Below the pieces are notes generated by a model, which searched no databases, was not told the DNA's origin, and saw only the letters and a program-made list of their open reading frames with translations. Of a stretch of 36,379 nt of DNA, positions 8,352 through 17,202 are shown piece after piece (within the stretch, counting starts at the first letter, position 1; every line of letters begins with the position of its first letter). The stretch is taken from assembly GCA_016188145.1 (NCBI GenBank), contig JACPIJ010000069.1:1-36379 (forward strand). Direction: 5' to 3'. This stretch comes from Candidatus Woesearchaeota archaeon (GTDB lineage: Archaea; Nanobdellota; Nanobdellia; Woesearchaeales; UBA10216). The translations under genes and the position numbers were made by a program.

Positions 8352-9011
8352 TTATAGGCCCTTAGTCACATCCGCGCCCTGCCGGAAAGCCTTTCCTGCA
8401 GCTTTCCTGAAAAATGAAAGTGGTATCAGCTTTATCGCCTTGAAAACAGGCGTTTCCGGATAAACAAGGACATTGCCTTTTTTGTATTCTGAAATGATGA
8501 AGACGGGGTCCCGGCTGGCCTTTAGGATGAGCAGCGCTGCAAGCGTTGCCGCCCTTTCCTCACTCTTGCTTCCTGGGAGCTCTTTGCCCCCGCTGCCGGG
8601 AACTGAGCCTGTCACAGAGCTTTCCCTTACTATGATAAGCTTATAGTTTTTGCCGCGCATCGCGACATAATCCTTTTTTGCAAAGTGAGCGTTCAGTTCT
8701 TCCAGCTCTGCCGCCGTAAGCGTCTCAGCACTGCCTTCCTTGCCATCTGCTGCCAGCCCATTTATCGTGATGCCAGCAGTCAGCTTTGCCCAGTTATCAT
8801 CTGAAAGCAAAAGCGTGTTGTTGCCTTTCTGGAAAGTGTCCTTCAACTCAAGCGCGTCCTTTACGACAAACCCGCCAGCAACCGCGGCAAGTATCGACAC
8901 AATAGTGCCTGCAAGGAGCAACCCCTGAATCATGCCCTTGGCAACCTTAAAAATGACTAGCGCTGAAACTACAACTATGGTTAATGTAATGACCAATGAA
9001 GCATCCGGCAT
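8352..9011 (-). CDS. Hypothetical membrane protein
   Basis: Two N-terminal hydrophobic segments then soluble domain. Confidence 0.7.
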   Translation of the reverse strand: MPDASLVITLTIVVVSALVIFKVAKGMIQGLLLAGTIVSILAAVAGGFVVKDALELKDTFQKGNNTLLLSDDNWAKLTAGITINGLAADGKEGSAETLTAAELEELNAHFAKKDYVAMRGKNYKLIIVRESSVTGSVPGSGGKELPGSKSEERAATLAALLILKASRDPVFIISEYKKGNVLVYPETPVFKAIKLIPLSFFRKAAGKAFRQGADVTKGL

Positions 9012-9064
9012 TCTTATATTCCTTTTTACATCTCTTTTTCGTCTACCAAAATTTCTGCTGCAGT

Positions 9065-9763
9065 TTATTTAAAGCTTGTTGTTTTTAAACTGCTCTTGCC
9101 GTAGCGGCAGCAGCCAAGCAATGGACAGGCATGGCAAAGCGGGTTTCGTTTAATGCACGTCCCTTTCCCAAGCTCCACCAGCATGGCATGGTACTGATTA
9201 AATACGGCAACTGTTCTCATTTCCGCCGGCAAACTTTCGGTTACCAGCCGCTGCAGTCCGTGATACGAAATCCGTTCATCGCAGGTGCCAATTCGTGAAA
9301 AAATCCTTTTTGTATAAGCATCAATAACAAACGCTTCTTTACCGCCAGCGTACAAAAGAATCGAGTCAGCCGTCTCAGGACCGATGCCTTTCAGCTGCAG
9401 CAATTCAGCCCTTAGCTCATTAACGCCTTTCTCCAGCAGCAGTTTAACATCCCCATTATAATTGCTGCAAACGTGCTGGGCAAAAAGCCGGAGCCATTCG
9501 GCCTTCTGGTTGAAGTAGCCTGATGACTTTATCAGCCCCGCAATTTTTTCTTTTTTAGCAGCTGCTATTTTCCTGAAATCTACCATGCCTGCAGCCGCAA
9601 GGTTGGCAATGGCTTTCTCAACATTCTTCCAAGAAGTATTCTGGGTCAGGATAGCACCGATAATTACCTCCGTTTCCCTTGCTGCTGTAGTGGTCGGCCA
9701 CCAGTTCTGGGGGCCCAATTTTGACGCCAGAAGCTCATATGCAACTGTTACAAGCTCGCCCAT
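9065..9763 (-). CDS. HhH-GPD DNA glycosylase, endonuclease III-related (MagIII-like 3-methyladenine glycosylase)
   Basis: LKGIGPETADSILLYAGGKEAFVIDAYTKRIFSRIG; 4Fe-4S C-x6-C-x2-C-x5-C = CIKRNPLCHACPLLGCC; lyase Lys position is Glu (GPETAD). Confidence 0.85.
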   Translation of the reverse strand: MGELVTVAYELLASKLGPQNWWPTTTAARETEVIIGAILTQNTSWKNVEKAIANLAAAGMVDFRKIAAAKKEKIAGLIKSSGYFNQKAEWLRLFAQHVCSNYNGDVKLLLEKGVNELRAELLQLKGIGPETADSILLYAGGKEAFVIDAYTKRIFSRIGTCDERISYHGLQRLVTESLPAEMRTVAVFNQYHAMLVELGKGTCIKRNPLCHACPLLGCCRYGKSSLKTTSFK

Positions 9764-9836
9764 TGAAAGCAGATAGAAGCCGGCTTAATTTATAGTTTTT
9801 GCGGCTGGTAAGCAGTTATATTTGCTCAGTATTTGC

Positions 9837-10217
9837 TCACTGCACAAGAACCGCATTAACCTGGCCTTCCTGCCCCGGCCTGTTCGTGACCCTGGCTTTC
9901 CCGAGCTCGGTATCAAGTACTGCACCCTTTGTGATTATGTTTGCCCTTGTGAAGTAGCGGTTCGCCGGGTTGTTGCTGACTGTCTTGATCTTTGCAACGG
10001 CATACTTCTTTGTTGCTGGATTGTAAACATTGGCGACTGCCGCCTGCAAAACCCTTTGCTTAACTGCACCGCCAGTTATCCTGTCTACCCTTGACCTTCT
10101 GCTGCTGCCAAGCTTACCCGTAGTTGGCTGCGCGCCCCTTTCGTAAAGCCTTTTCTTCCTGTAAGGCTTCTTAAGCCCGCCGCTTGGTTTCACCAGTGAC
10201 CTTCCCTGCGTTATCAT
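9837..10217 (-). CDS. rps8e: Ribosomal protein eS8
   Basis: SGGLKKPYRKKRLYERGAQPTTGK...NRPGQEGQVNAVLV. Confidence 0.93.
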   Translation of the reverse strand: MITQGRSLVKPSGGLKKPYRKKRLYERGAQPTTGKLGSSRRSRVDRITGGAVKQRVLQAAVANVYNPATKKYAVAKIKTVSNNPANRYFTRANIITKGAVLDTELGKARVTNRPGQEGQVNAVLVQ

Positions 10218-10303
10218 TTTAGTATTGCTGCAGCAACTGCGGCTGCTTTATTAAGGTTTCGAATTTGCACTTGGCTTGCGTTTCAATTTCCAGTTCCACA
10301 ACC

Positions 10304-10314
10304 TTTATATATTA
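10304..10314 (+). promoter_or_regulatory. TATA-box-like element upstream of LSm gene
   Basis: tttatatatta about 57-67 nt before GTG 10371. Confidence 0.4.
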
Positions 10315-10370
10315 GCAAGAACTAATATTTATTACGGATTTATCACAATATTTTTGTTGGGGGAACTGTT

Positions 10371-10607
10371 GTGGCAGAAGCAAATTACGAGGCAAGGCCG
10401 CTTGATGCGCTTAACAACGCGAGAAACAAGCGAGTCATTGTTGAGCTAAAGAACAACAAGCAGTTCGTTGGCAAGCTCAAGGCTTTTGACATTCACGTCA
10501 ACGTCGTTCTGGACGAGGCCGAGGAAAGAGCTGATGGAGAAGTCAAGAGAAAGCTGGGAACAATATTCCTCAGGGGCGACATGATAGTGATGATTTCTAC
10601 TGAATAG
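10371..10607 (+). CDS. Archaeal Sm-like (LSm) RNA-binding protein
   Basis: RPLDALNNARNKRVIVELKNNKQFVGKLKAFDIHVNVVLDEAEE...GTIFLRGDMIVMIS; GTG start. Confidence 0.92.
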   Translation: MAEANYEARPLDALNNARNKRVIVELKNNKQFVGKLKAFDIHVNVVLDEAEERADGEVKRKLGTIFLRGDMIVMISTE

Positions 10608-10609
10608 CA

Positions 10610-11152
10610 ATGGGAGAGAACAAACTACAGCTAAAGGTAGCGGTTGAAGGCATAGAAGGGCTGGTTAACTTAGTTCGTTCCATCAAGCCAGAGCAAGCTG
10701 TGCCGGAGACAGGCACAACCTACCCGGTAGGCGAGCTAAAAGGAGCTGCCTGTGATGTTACAGTAAGCCTGCGCCCTTATTTGTACAACAACGAGCCTGC
10801 TTACGAGCTCAAAGCCATAATCACTCCTAAGCCTGGGCAAGCGTTTAAAAAGACGTGGAAGGAGGAAAGTTACAATGAGCATACAGGCACACCGAAATCT
10901 ATGCGGGTCACTAATGATACAGGAAGCGTACGCTTAGAATCTACTGTTGAGTACTGTTGGTTGCTTGACAAAGGAGGGGTCACTGGGACGATAAAGAAGT
11001 TTGGCGAAGTGCTTGAAAGATTGCTAAACAGCCTCTGCGTCTGCGATGATGCAAGTTCTCAAAACGGAAGCAAAAGCATTTCGGCACTAACTGAAACTGT
11101 TACCATATCATATCAGCCCGCCGAGCTGGTTCCGGCTCATAAGCCTGCTTAA
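10610..11152 (+). CDS. Hypothetical protein
   Basis: Long ORF directly after LSm stop, same strand. Confidence 0.65.
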   Translation: MGENKLQLKVAVEGIEGLVNLVRSIKPEQAVPETGTTYPVGELKGAACDVTVSLRPYLYNNEPAYELKAIITPKPGQAFKKTWKEESYNEHTGTPKSMRVTNDTGSVRLESTVEYCWLLDKGGVTGTIKKFGEVLERLLNSLCVCDDASSQNGSKSISALTETVTISYQPAELVPAHKPA

Positions 11153-11288
11153 ACGGGTGTGACGCACAGAAAGCTTTATAATCGGCCTGCCGTTTTCGGC
11201 GTTAGTCGCGAGTTAGGTGGCCATAAGGAACTGCAAAGGTAATTTTTCCGCTGCCGCAGCCAAATTCGCTAGACTAATGGTGGAATAA

Positions 11289-11474
11289 ATGAAAGGCACT
11301 CATTCAATGGGCAAGAAAAGCGGGAAGAAGAACATGATTTACTGCCGCAGATGCGGCCAGCGCACCCTGACGCTCAGGGGCAGGACTTGCGCGAGCTGCG
11401 GGTTTGGGTCATCAAAAAAGATGAGAAGCTACAAGTGGCAGAAGGCGAGGAAGAAGAGCGTGATGCTTAGGTAA
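11289..11474 (+). CDS. rpl37e: Ribosomal protein eL37
   Basis: MKGTHSMGKKSGKKNMIYCRRCGQRTLTLRGRTCASCGFGSSKKMRSYKW; two CxxC zinc pairs. Confidence 0.93.
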   Translation: MKGTHSMGKKSGKKNMIYCRRCGQRTLTLRGRTCASCGFGSSKKMRSYKWQKARKKSVMLR

Positions 11475-11508
11475 ACTATTGCTGCTTCTGCCAAAAATGG
11501 CAAATTTC

Positions 11509-12477
11509 TCAGTAAAACGGCTCACTTATTATTGCGTTATCACCATATTTAGCGATGTTTTTGGCTATCATCCTGATTTTGCCTGAGAATCTGGCTGCCA
11601 GCTTAGGAATAGCTTCCCTGCTGATTTCTTTCCTATTAAGAACTATGAGCGTAACTTCCGAATCTTCCCTTGTTTTAAACTGCTTAGCCCATTTTTCGGA
11701 AGGTTCTGAATACTTCTCAATGGAGGCCAGGAATTCAAACAGCTCTTCAAATTCGCTTGAGAAAAAGTCTATTGACTGTGCAAAGCTGCCCTGGAGTTCC
11801 TTGGCTTTCAGAGCCTTTGATATTCTTTCCGCAATCTTTAATGTGCGGTTGTTTAGCCCGTGCTTTTGTAGCCACTTTTCCTTCGTGTCAAACCACTGCT
11901 TGTATTTGCGCCACTCCTTTTCTCGCTCTTCCCATTTTTTCAGGTTCTCGTAAAGCTTCTGGTCGTCCGGATTGTGAAAAAGTTTCAGCTCAGTTACTTT
12001 GCCGTCTTTGATGGAATAGTCAAATCCGACATCCACTTCTTTACCGTCTGTCCTTGTTTTTATTGACGTTGGAACAAAGAGCTCGTCTTGGTCAATTTTT
12101 TGAGCCTCATTGATTTTTTGTTGAAGCCTTTCCGCAAACTCTCTTGGCGCTCTCGTGTAAAGCTCATTGAGCCTATGCCTGTTTTTATGAAGTTCTTTTC
12201 TTTCCCTGCATTCCGCCCATTGCGAGTATTGCCCTAACAGCCGCTTGTATTCATTAAATTTGGGCAGTAGCTGGAGGAAAGTTTGCACGCTTTGAATATT
12301 TATGCAGCCAGAGCCTAGCTTTTTAATCTCTCCAGCAAGAAATACTCGGGTTTCTCTGTCTTTTATTGCATCCCTGAATAGAACGCGTACTATCTTTTCA
12401 GCGTTTTCGCCAGTATTTTTTGCCAGCTGTGTCAAATCTTCTAGTGGGTAAGTGTATGCGCTGTAGCTTAATCCCAT
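11509..12477 (-). CDS. Hypothetical charged, helical protein
   Basis: Long ORF, rich in E/K and aromatic residues. Confidence 0.65.
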   Translation of the reverse strand: MGLSYSAYTYPLEDLTQLAKNTGENAEKIVRVLFRDAIKDRETRVFLAGEIKKLGSGCINIQSVQTFLQLLPKFNEYKRLLGQYSQWAECRERKELHKNRHRLNELYTRAPREFAERLQQKINEAQKIDQDELFVPTSIKTRTDGKEVDVGFDYSIKDGKVTELKLFHNPDDQKLYENLKKWEEREKEWRKYKQWFDTKEKWLQKHGLNNRTLKIAERISKALKAKELQGSFAQSIDFFSSEFEELFEFLASIEKYSEPSEKWAKQFKTREDSEVTLIVLNRKEISREAIPKLAARFSGKIRMIAKNIAKYGDNAIISEPFY

Positions 12478-12487
12478 ATTCGTGCGG

Positions 12488-12889
12488 TTACCTCCTCTTG
12501 AGAGGCATTGTGGAAACTTTTGACGCCTTTCCTATATGTGGCACCTTCTTTACTTCGCCTATCGTATAATCAGAAGCTGTTTTAAACTGGTTCAATTGCC
12601 TTATTTTTCGTTTCTTCTCAAGCAATAACAGAACAACAGATAGTGCTGCCGCAGCAAATGAAATGACTCCTTTCAACGCGGCCCCGCCTTTAAAGTAAAG
12701 AAGCCCCTTCATGGCAAAAAGAGCCGCCAAGGCGAATGAGGCGTTGATATAACTTAGCTCATTTTCAAGCTTTTTAATTTGCTCCTCTCTGGACATCTGC
12801 TTCCTTTTGGTAAAAAGGCTCTTTATGCTGTCATAGATAATTACTACAGAATCAACAAGAGGCCATCCTGTGGGCTTTGCCATTTTCAA
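12488..12889 (-). CDS. Hypothetical small membrane protein
   Basis: Central double hydrophobic hairpin, overlaps dcd stop. Confidence 0.65.
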   Translation of the reverse strand: MKMAKPTGWPLVDSVVIIYDSIKSLFTKRKQMSREEQIKKLENELSYINASFALAALFAMKGLLYFKGGAALKGVISFAAAALSVVLLLLEKKRKIRQLNQFKTASDYTIGEVKKVPHIGKASKVSTMPLKRR

Positions 12890-13452
12890 AACTCCTCATG
12901 AAACCTGCTCGCAACCGGCACCTTCTGGCCCTGATAATGGCTTCCTAATCCTTTCGAGCCGTAAGGCCTGTCTACAGGCGTTGTCATCTGCGTGAAGGAA
13001 ATCTGCCCAATCTTCATCTTATAGTATAGAGTGATTGGGAGCGGAGAGACGTTGCTGAGCTCAAGCGTAAGGTTGCCCTCCCAGCCCGGATCCACGTATC
13101 CCGCTGTTGAGTGAATCAGAAGGCCGAGGCGGCCGAGTGAACTCTTGCCTTCAATCCTTCCCGCAATGTCATTAGGCAGCTTCAGCGATTCAAGCGTGCT
13201 ACCAAGGACAAACTCGCCAGGGTGAAGCATGAAAGGCTCGCCTTCCTTTACCTCAACCGCAGTCATGAGCTCATCCTGCTTCTGCTTCACGTCAATAACG
13301 CCGTGCTTTGCCCTGTTGAACAAGAGAAACTTGTTGTCAAGGTGTATGTCAATGCTTGAAGGCTGGACGCAGTCCTCAAAATAGGGCCTGATGACTATCC
13401 TGCATGCCTTTACGGCTTCCTTTATGCTTTTGTCGCTTAGTAACATTTCCAC
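12886..13452 (-). CDS. dcd: dCTP deaminase
   Basis: PSSIDIHLDNKFLLF, IEGKSSLGRLGLLIHSTAGYVDPGWEGNLTLELSN, KIGQISF. Confidence 0.93.
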   Translation of the reverse strand: MEMLLSDKSIKEAVKACRIVIRPYFEDCVQPSSIDIHLDNKFLLFNRAKHGVIDVKQKQDELMTAVEVKEGEPFMLHPGEFVLGSTLESLKLPNDIAGRIEGKSSLGRLGLLIHSTAGYVDPGWEGNLTLELSNVSPLPITLYYKMKIGQISFTQMTTPVDRPYGSKGLGSHYQGQKVPVASRFHEEF

Positions 13453-13456
13453 AACC

Positions 13457-14017
13457 TCATACGTGCAGGCGTTGAGGCATATACAATCCTTGAGCCACGT
13501 AATTTCTAATTAAGGGCAAGAGTTTCTGCTCATTTTCTTCAAACCCCTGTGTCGGCATGTTGGTGCCCGCGAACCTGTTAAACGCGTCAATCAAGCCTTT
13601 CCATTCGCGGACGTACATTAGCTGCGCGTTTGCTGCAAATATCCCCTGCCAGCTCTGATGCCAGCCTGGCACTCCCAGAAGCATATCTACCGGTACAGAA
13701 CCGCTAATGCGCCCGAACTGCCTTTGCGTCCTGGCTATTACGATTGCAGGAGTGCCTGATTCACCATAAAATTGCAGGCGGTGCTCCCATTCAACGCCCA
13801 GTGTGGTAACGCGCCTTTCTACTTTTACGACAGGCTTCCAGAATTCTTGTTTTGCAACTGCAGTTTCGAGAGGGTTCCCTCCTGGTGTTAACTCATACCT
13901 AAGCGCAACCTCAAATGCTTCCAGCAATGAGCCGACTGTGGCAAGAGGCTTTGCACCTGTTGCAGCCCTTTCGGCTTCTCCTGTTTCTCTTATTCCCAGA
14001 ATCTGATGCAGGTTCAT
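13457..14017 (-). CDS. Hypothetical protein
   Basis: Long ORF in tight same-strand spacing with dcd. Confidence 0.65.
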   Translation of the reverse strand: MNLHQILGIRETGEAERAATGAKPLATVGSLLEAFEVALRYELTPGGNPLETAVAKQEFWKPVVKVERRVTTLGVEWEHRLQFYGESGTPAIVIARTQRQFGRISGSVPVDMLLGVPGWHQSWQGIFAANAQLMYVREWKGLIDAFNRFAGTNMPTQGFEENEQKLLPLIRNYVAQGLYMPQRLHV

Positions 14018-14030
14018 TTTTCAGGTGCTG

Positions 14031-14624
14031 CTATTTTTTAGCGGCTGCTGCAGCTGCGCCGATCTTCGCCATTATCTCGCCAATAACCCTCTCAATCTCC
14101 TTATAAAGCTTCTTGTAGTCAGAATCGTTGCTTATCGTGAAATCAGCTGACTTTATGCACGCTGCGAGCTGCTGGTCTGTGTCCCTGCCTGCCATCTCCC
14201 TTTTCTCCTGGGTAAGGAACTGGCTGAAAGTTTTCGGGTCCCTTTCAGAGTTCCTTTTCCTGGCTCTCTCATACCTGATGTCAACCGGGGCGTCAACAGC
14301 AACCATGTAAAAATCCTTCAGCTCCCTCAGCGCGGCAATCTCTGCAGGGTTCCTTATGCTGTCAACCACGGCGCTTGCAACGCTGGGCGCTCCCCTGAGC
14401 CGCTTAATCGCAAGCTCGGCAAGGAAAGCAGGGCCGTACTTCCTCCTAAGCTCGTTGCCTGCCTTTGTAAGGTTGTCCCTTGTTGCCGGAATGCCCTTCT
14501 CCCTCAGCAAAAGGCGAAGCTCGTCAGAAAGCGAGTAGTACTGGAATCCTTTGCCAATAAGGTACTCTGCCACTGTTCCCTTGCCGGCAGCATAGGTCCC
14601 TGTCAAGCCAACTATCATTTTCAT
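14031..14624 (-). CDS. P-loop nucleotide/dephospho-CoA kinase-like protein
   Basis: MIVGLTGTYAAGKGTVAEYL Walker A; SVVDSIRNPAEIAAL; NMP-kinase-like lid RKRNSERDP. Confidence 0.75.
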   Translation of the reverse strand: MKMIVGLTGTYAAGKGTVAEYLIGKGFQYYSLSDELRLLLREKGIPATRDNLTKAGNELRRKYGPAFLAELAIKRLRGAPSVASAVVDSIRNPAEIAALRELKDFYMVAVDAPVDIRYERARKRNSERDPKTFSQFLTQEKREMAGRDTDQQLAACIKSADFTISNDSDYKKLYKEIERVIGEIMAKIGAAAAAAKK

Positions 14625-14655
14625 TGCCTATTGTGCAGTGATTATAAATAGTTTT

Positions 14656-15108
14656 TTATTGGCCCAGCTCCTTCAGAATGCCCAGAACCATGGCTTCCAG
14701 CCCGTCACGGATTTTTCTTCGAGCAGCTATATCCTGGCTGGGGGGACTCTTAAAATCAAGAACGACACTCAACTTAGCGTCAACACTGCGGTTCATGCGG
14801 AGTTTAACAGCAGCATACATTGAAATAGCGTACACCCTCCACGCCTCTTCCAGCAGACCGGGTGTAAGCTGTACAGGAACGTAGCCTGACATCTTTATCC
14901 CCTTTTCTGCCATCAGCTCTATTGCACCCGTGACATATCTTTGAGCTACCCCAGCTGCTTTTACTCCTGCATTCTTGGCCACATACAACCCGTTTTCATT
15001 ATAGTGGTTGAAAAAGCCAGCTGCAAAGACGCTCCTAATAGACCCCCCGGTGCATACAAACAGGACAACGCGCTGCCCCTCAACCTTGCTACTTGCATAA
15101 TCAGCCAT
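14656..15108 (-). CDS. Low-molecular-weight protein tyrosine phosphatase family protein
   Basis: VVLFVCTGGSIRSVFAAGFFNHY: CX5R(S) P-loop near N-terminus; start at internal MADYASS. Confidence 0.7.
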   Translation of the reverse strand: MADYASSKVEGQRVVLFVCTGGSIRSVFAAGFFNHYNENGLYVAKNAGVKAAGVAQRYVTGAIELMAEKGIKMSGYVPVQLTPGLLEEAWRVYAISMYAAVKLRMNRSVDAKLSVVLDFKSPPSQDIAARRKIRDGLEAMVLGILKELGQ

Positions 15109-15143
15109 GCCAGACAGTGAATAAGGAAAACTATATAAGAGTG

Positions 15144-16823
15144 ATGCTGCAGCGGGCAAGCAAGGCATGCAGGGGGAGCAGGTTGACAGAAGCATTCACC
15201 GTTGAGGAGCAGAGGATTCTTGAACCATACTTCACTAATCTGGACAAGCCGGTGTTCGCCTTCACTTCGCGAGTGCCTGAAGAGGTTGTTGCAGTCCTTT
15301 TTTCAAAGTACAGCCGCTCAGCGCACAGCATCCGCAAAAACTTCCTTGATCTCGTGAAAGACCCTGAGTCTGGGTTTAAGGGAATCCTTGAAAGCATTGG
15401 AGGCAGCGGAAGCAACGACGCATTTGCAGCAGCGCTAATGAAAGCGCGCGACTTCTTCAGGAGAATACTTGTGGAATACGGAGATGACTCTGTGGGCGAG
15501 CTCGGCATAGCCCATGTGGCCTGTGAAGGCGTTTCACAAATAGCTGCAAAGGCCATTGAATCAGCACGGCTCAGCTCGCCGCTTGAAAAGTCAACGAGGT
15601 ATGTTGTTTTTGACAAGGGAAGCTACTACAGGCCTGCCGCGATAATAAATTCCAAGCTTGCTGCTGAATATGCAACGGTCTGTGACGAATTATTCGAAAC
15701 ATACAGCAGCGAAATTGAAGCAACAAAGGCTTTTGTCAGGGAGAAGTGGCCGATTTCTGAGTTTGACTTCAACGGCAAAAAAATCAGCGGAATGGCAGAC
15801 GAGGCTGAGACAAAAAGGGCAAAATCAGCTTATGAGTCCTCTGTAAAGGCAAAAACACTCGATATACTGAGATACTATCTTCCTGCTGCTAGTCAGACAA
15901 ACCTTGGCATGACTGCAAACGGCAGGGGATTTGAGTACCTGATTTCAAAGCTGATGAGCGACGAGCTTGAGGAAATAAGGCAGATTGGGCAGATGATGCA
16001 TGAGGAACTCTCCAAAGTAGTGCCATCCCTGGTCAAGAGGGCAGCGCCCAGCAATTACCTTGTTGAGACAAAGAAAGCTATGCACTCATTTGCAGCTGCG
16101 AGACTAAGCGGCATTAAAATAAAGAAGCAGCCAACAGTCACGCTTGTTAGCTACGACAAGGATGCTGAAATAAAGGTTGTGGCTGCCGCGCTTTACCAGT
16201 TCTCGCACCATCCCATGACGCAGCTGCGAAAGATGGCGAAAAAAATGACTGCGGATGAGCGAATTAAGGCAATTGACGAGTACATGGGCAGACGCAGCAA
16301 CCGAAGGGAAAGGCCGCTGAGGGCAGCTGAGGCAGCCTACTGCCAGTTTGACGTATTAAGCGACTACGGCGCCTACAGGGATTTGCAAAGGCACAGGATA
16401 ATGACGCAAATACCGCAGCTGCTGACAGTTGAGCACGGCTATGACACCCCTCCTGAAATTGTGGAGGCAGGCTTTGGCGAACAATTCCACAAGTGCATGA
16501 AGAAAGCCGCTGCTGTTTACCGCAAAATTGCGGCAGAAATGCCGATGGAAGCGCAGTACGTTGTCCCTCTTGCCTATCGAATAAGGTACATCATGCAGTT
16601 CAACCTGCGCGAGGCATACCACCTTATCGAGCTAAGAAGCACCCCACAAGGGCATCCAAGCTACAGGCATGTCGTGCAGGAAATGTTCAGGCAGATAAAA
16701 GCCGTGCACCCGACGCTTGTGCACTACATGAAATTCGTCAACATGGACGAGCTGGACGCTCTAGGCAGGCTCAAGAGCGAGCTGAGGAAAGAGGAAAAGA
16801 TGGCCGCGTTTGACAAGAAGTGA
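15144..16823 (+). CDS. thyX: Tandem-domain flavin-dependent thymidylate synthase-like protein (ThyX)
   Basis: Two ThyX-like halves: SSPLEKSTRYVVFD ... LPAASQTNLGMTANGRGFEYLISKLMSDELEEIRQIG and LQRHRIMTQIPQLL ... QFNLREAYHLIELRSTPQGHPSYRHVVQEM; start codon uncertain. Confidence 0.8.
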   Translation: MLQRASKACRGSRLTEAFTVEEQRILEPYFTNLDKPVFAFTSRVPEEVVAVLFSKYSRSAHSIRKNFLDLVKDPESGFKGILESIGGSGSNDAFAAALMKARDFFRRILVEYGDDSVGELGIAHVACEGVSQIAAKAIESARLSSPLEKSTRYVVFDKGSYYRPAAIINSKLAAEYATVCDELFETYSSEIEATKAFVREKWPISEFDFNGKKISGMADEAETKRAKSAYESSVKAKTLDILRYYLPAASQTNLGMTANGRGFEYLISKLMSDELEEIRQIGQMMHEELSKVVPSLVKRAAPSNYLVETKKAMHSFAAARLSGIKIKKQPTVTLVSYDKDAEIKVVAAALYQFSHHPMTQLRKMAKKMTADERIKAIDEYMGRRSNRRERPLRAAEAAYCQFDVLSDYGAYRDLQRHRIMTQIPQLLTVEHGYDTPPEIVEAGFGEQFHKCMKKAAAVYRKIAAEMPMEAQYVVPLAYRIRYIMQFNLREAYHLIELRSTPQGHPSYRHVVQEMFRQIKAVHPTLVHYMKFVNMDELDALGRLKSELRKEEKMAAFDKK

Positions 16824-16839
16824 TTATTTCTTTATTGAT

Positions 16840-17103
16840 TTACTTTCCCCTAAGCAGATTTAAGAATTGTTGCTCTTCACTTGGCGTTAGCGGCCTCTGG
16901 TCAGTACCAGAACTTGGCGGAAGGTTCACGAATCGCACTTTGCCCAAAAAGCCAGTGTAATATGGTTTGAATTCTTGGGCAGCTAATTCCAACTTGGAAG
17001 TGTTTAGTGATCCATGTGAGGGAAAGCCTTCTGCCGTTATGATGTAACGTGTTTTTCCTTTAATGTCTTCTGCATAATACCTTATCACTAGTTCTTCTCC
17101 CAT
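16840..17103 (-). CDS. Hypothetical small protein
   Basis: 87-aa ORF filling the intergenic gap. Confidence 0.55.
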   Translation of the reverse strand: MGEELVIRYYAEDIKGKTRYIITAEGFPSHGSLNTSKLELAAQEFKPYYTGFLGKVRFVNLPPSSGTDQRPLTPSEEQQFLNLLRGK

Positions 17104-17202
17104 GAACTCTCGGGAATGAACCTTGCCTTAAATATTTATCTATTCGCCGTATTATTTATCATGTGCAAAACATTTTTAACGCAGCAGGGCTCCTCTAATC
17201 CT

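Noticed and set aside
11160-11288. Possible tRNA or leader peptide upstream of eL37 (GTG...VAIRNCKGNFSAAAAKFARLMVE)
   Set aside because: No tRNA fold and no independent support for translation; likely 5' UTR.
11509-12889. Coiled-coil protein plus small membrane protein as a defence pair
   Set aside because: No recognisable nuclease, NTPase or effector motif; association is only adjacency.
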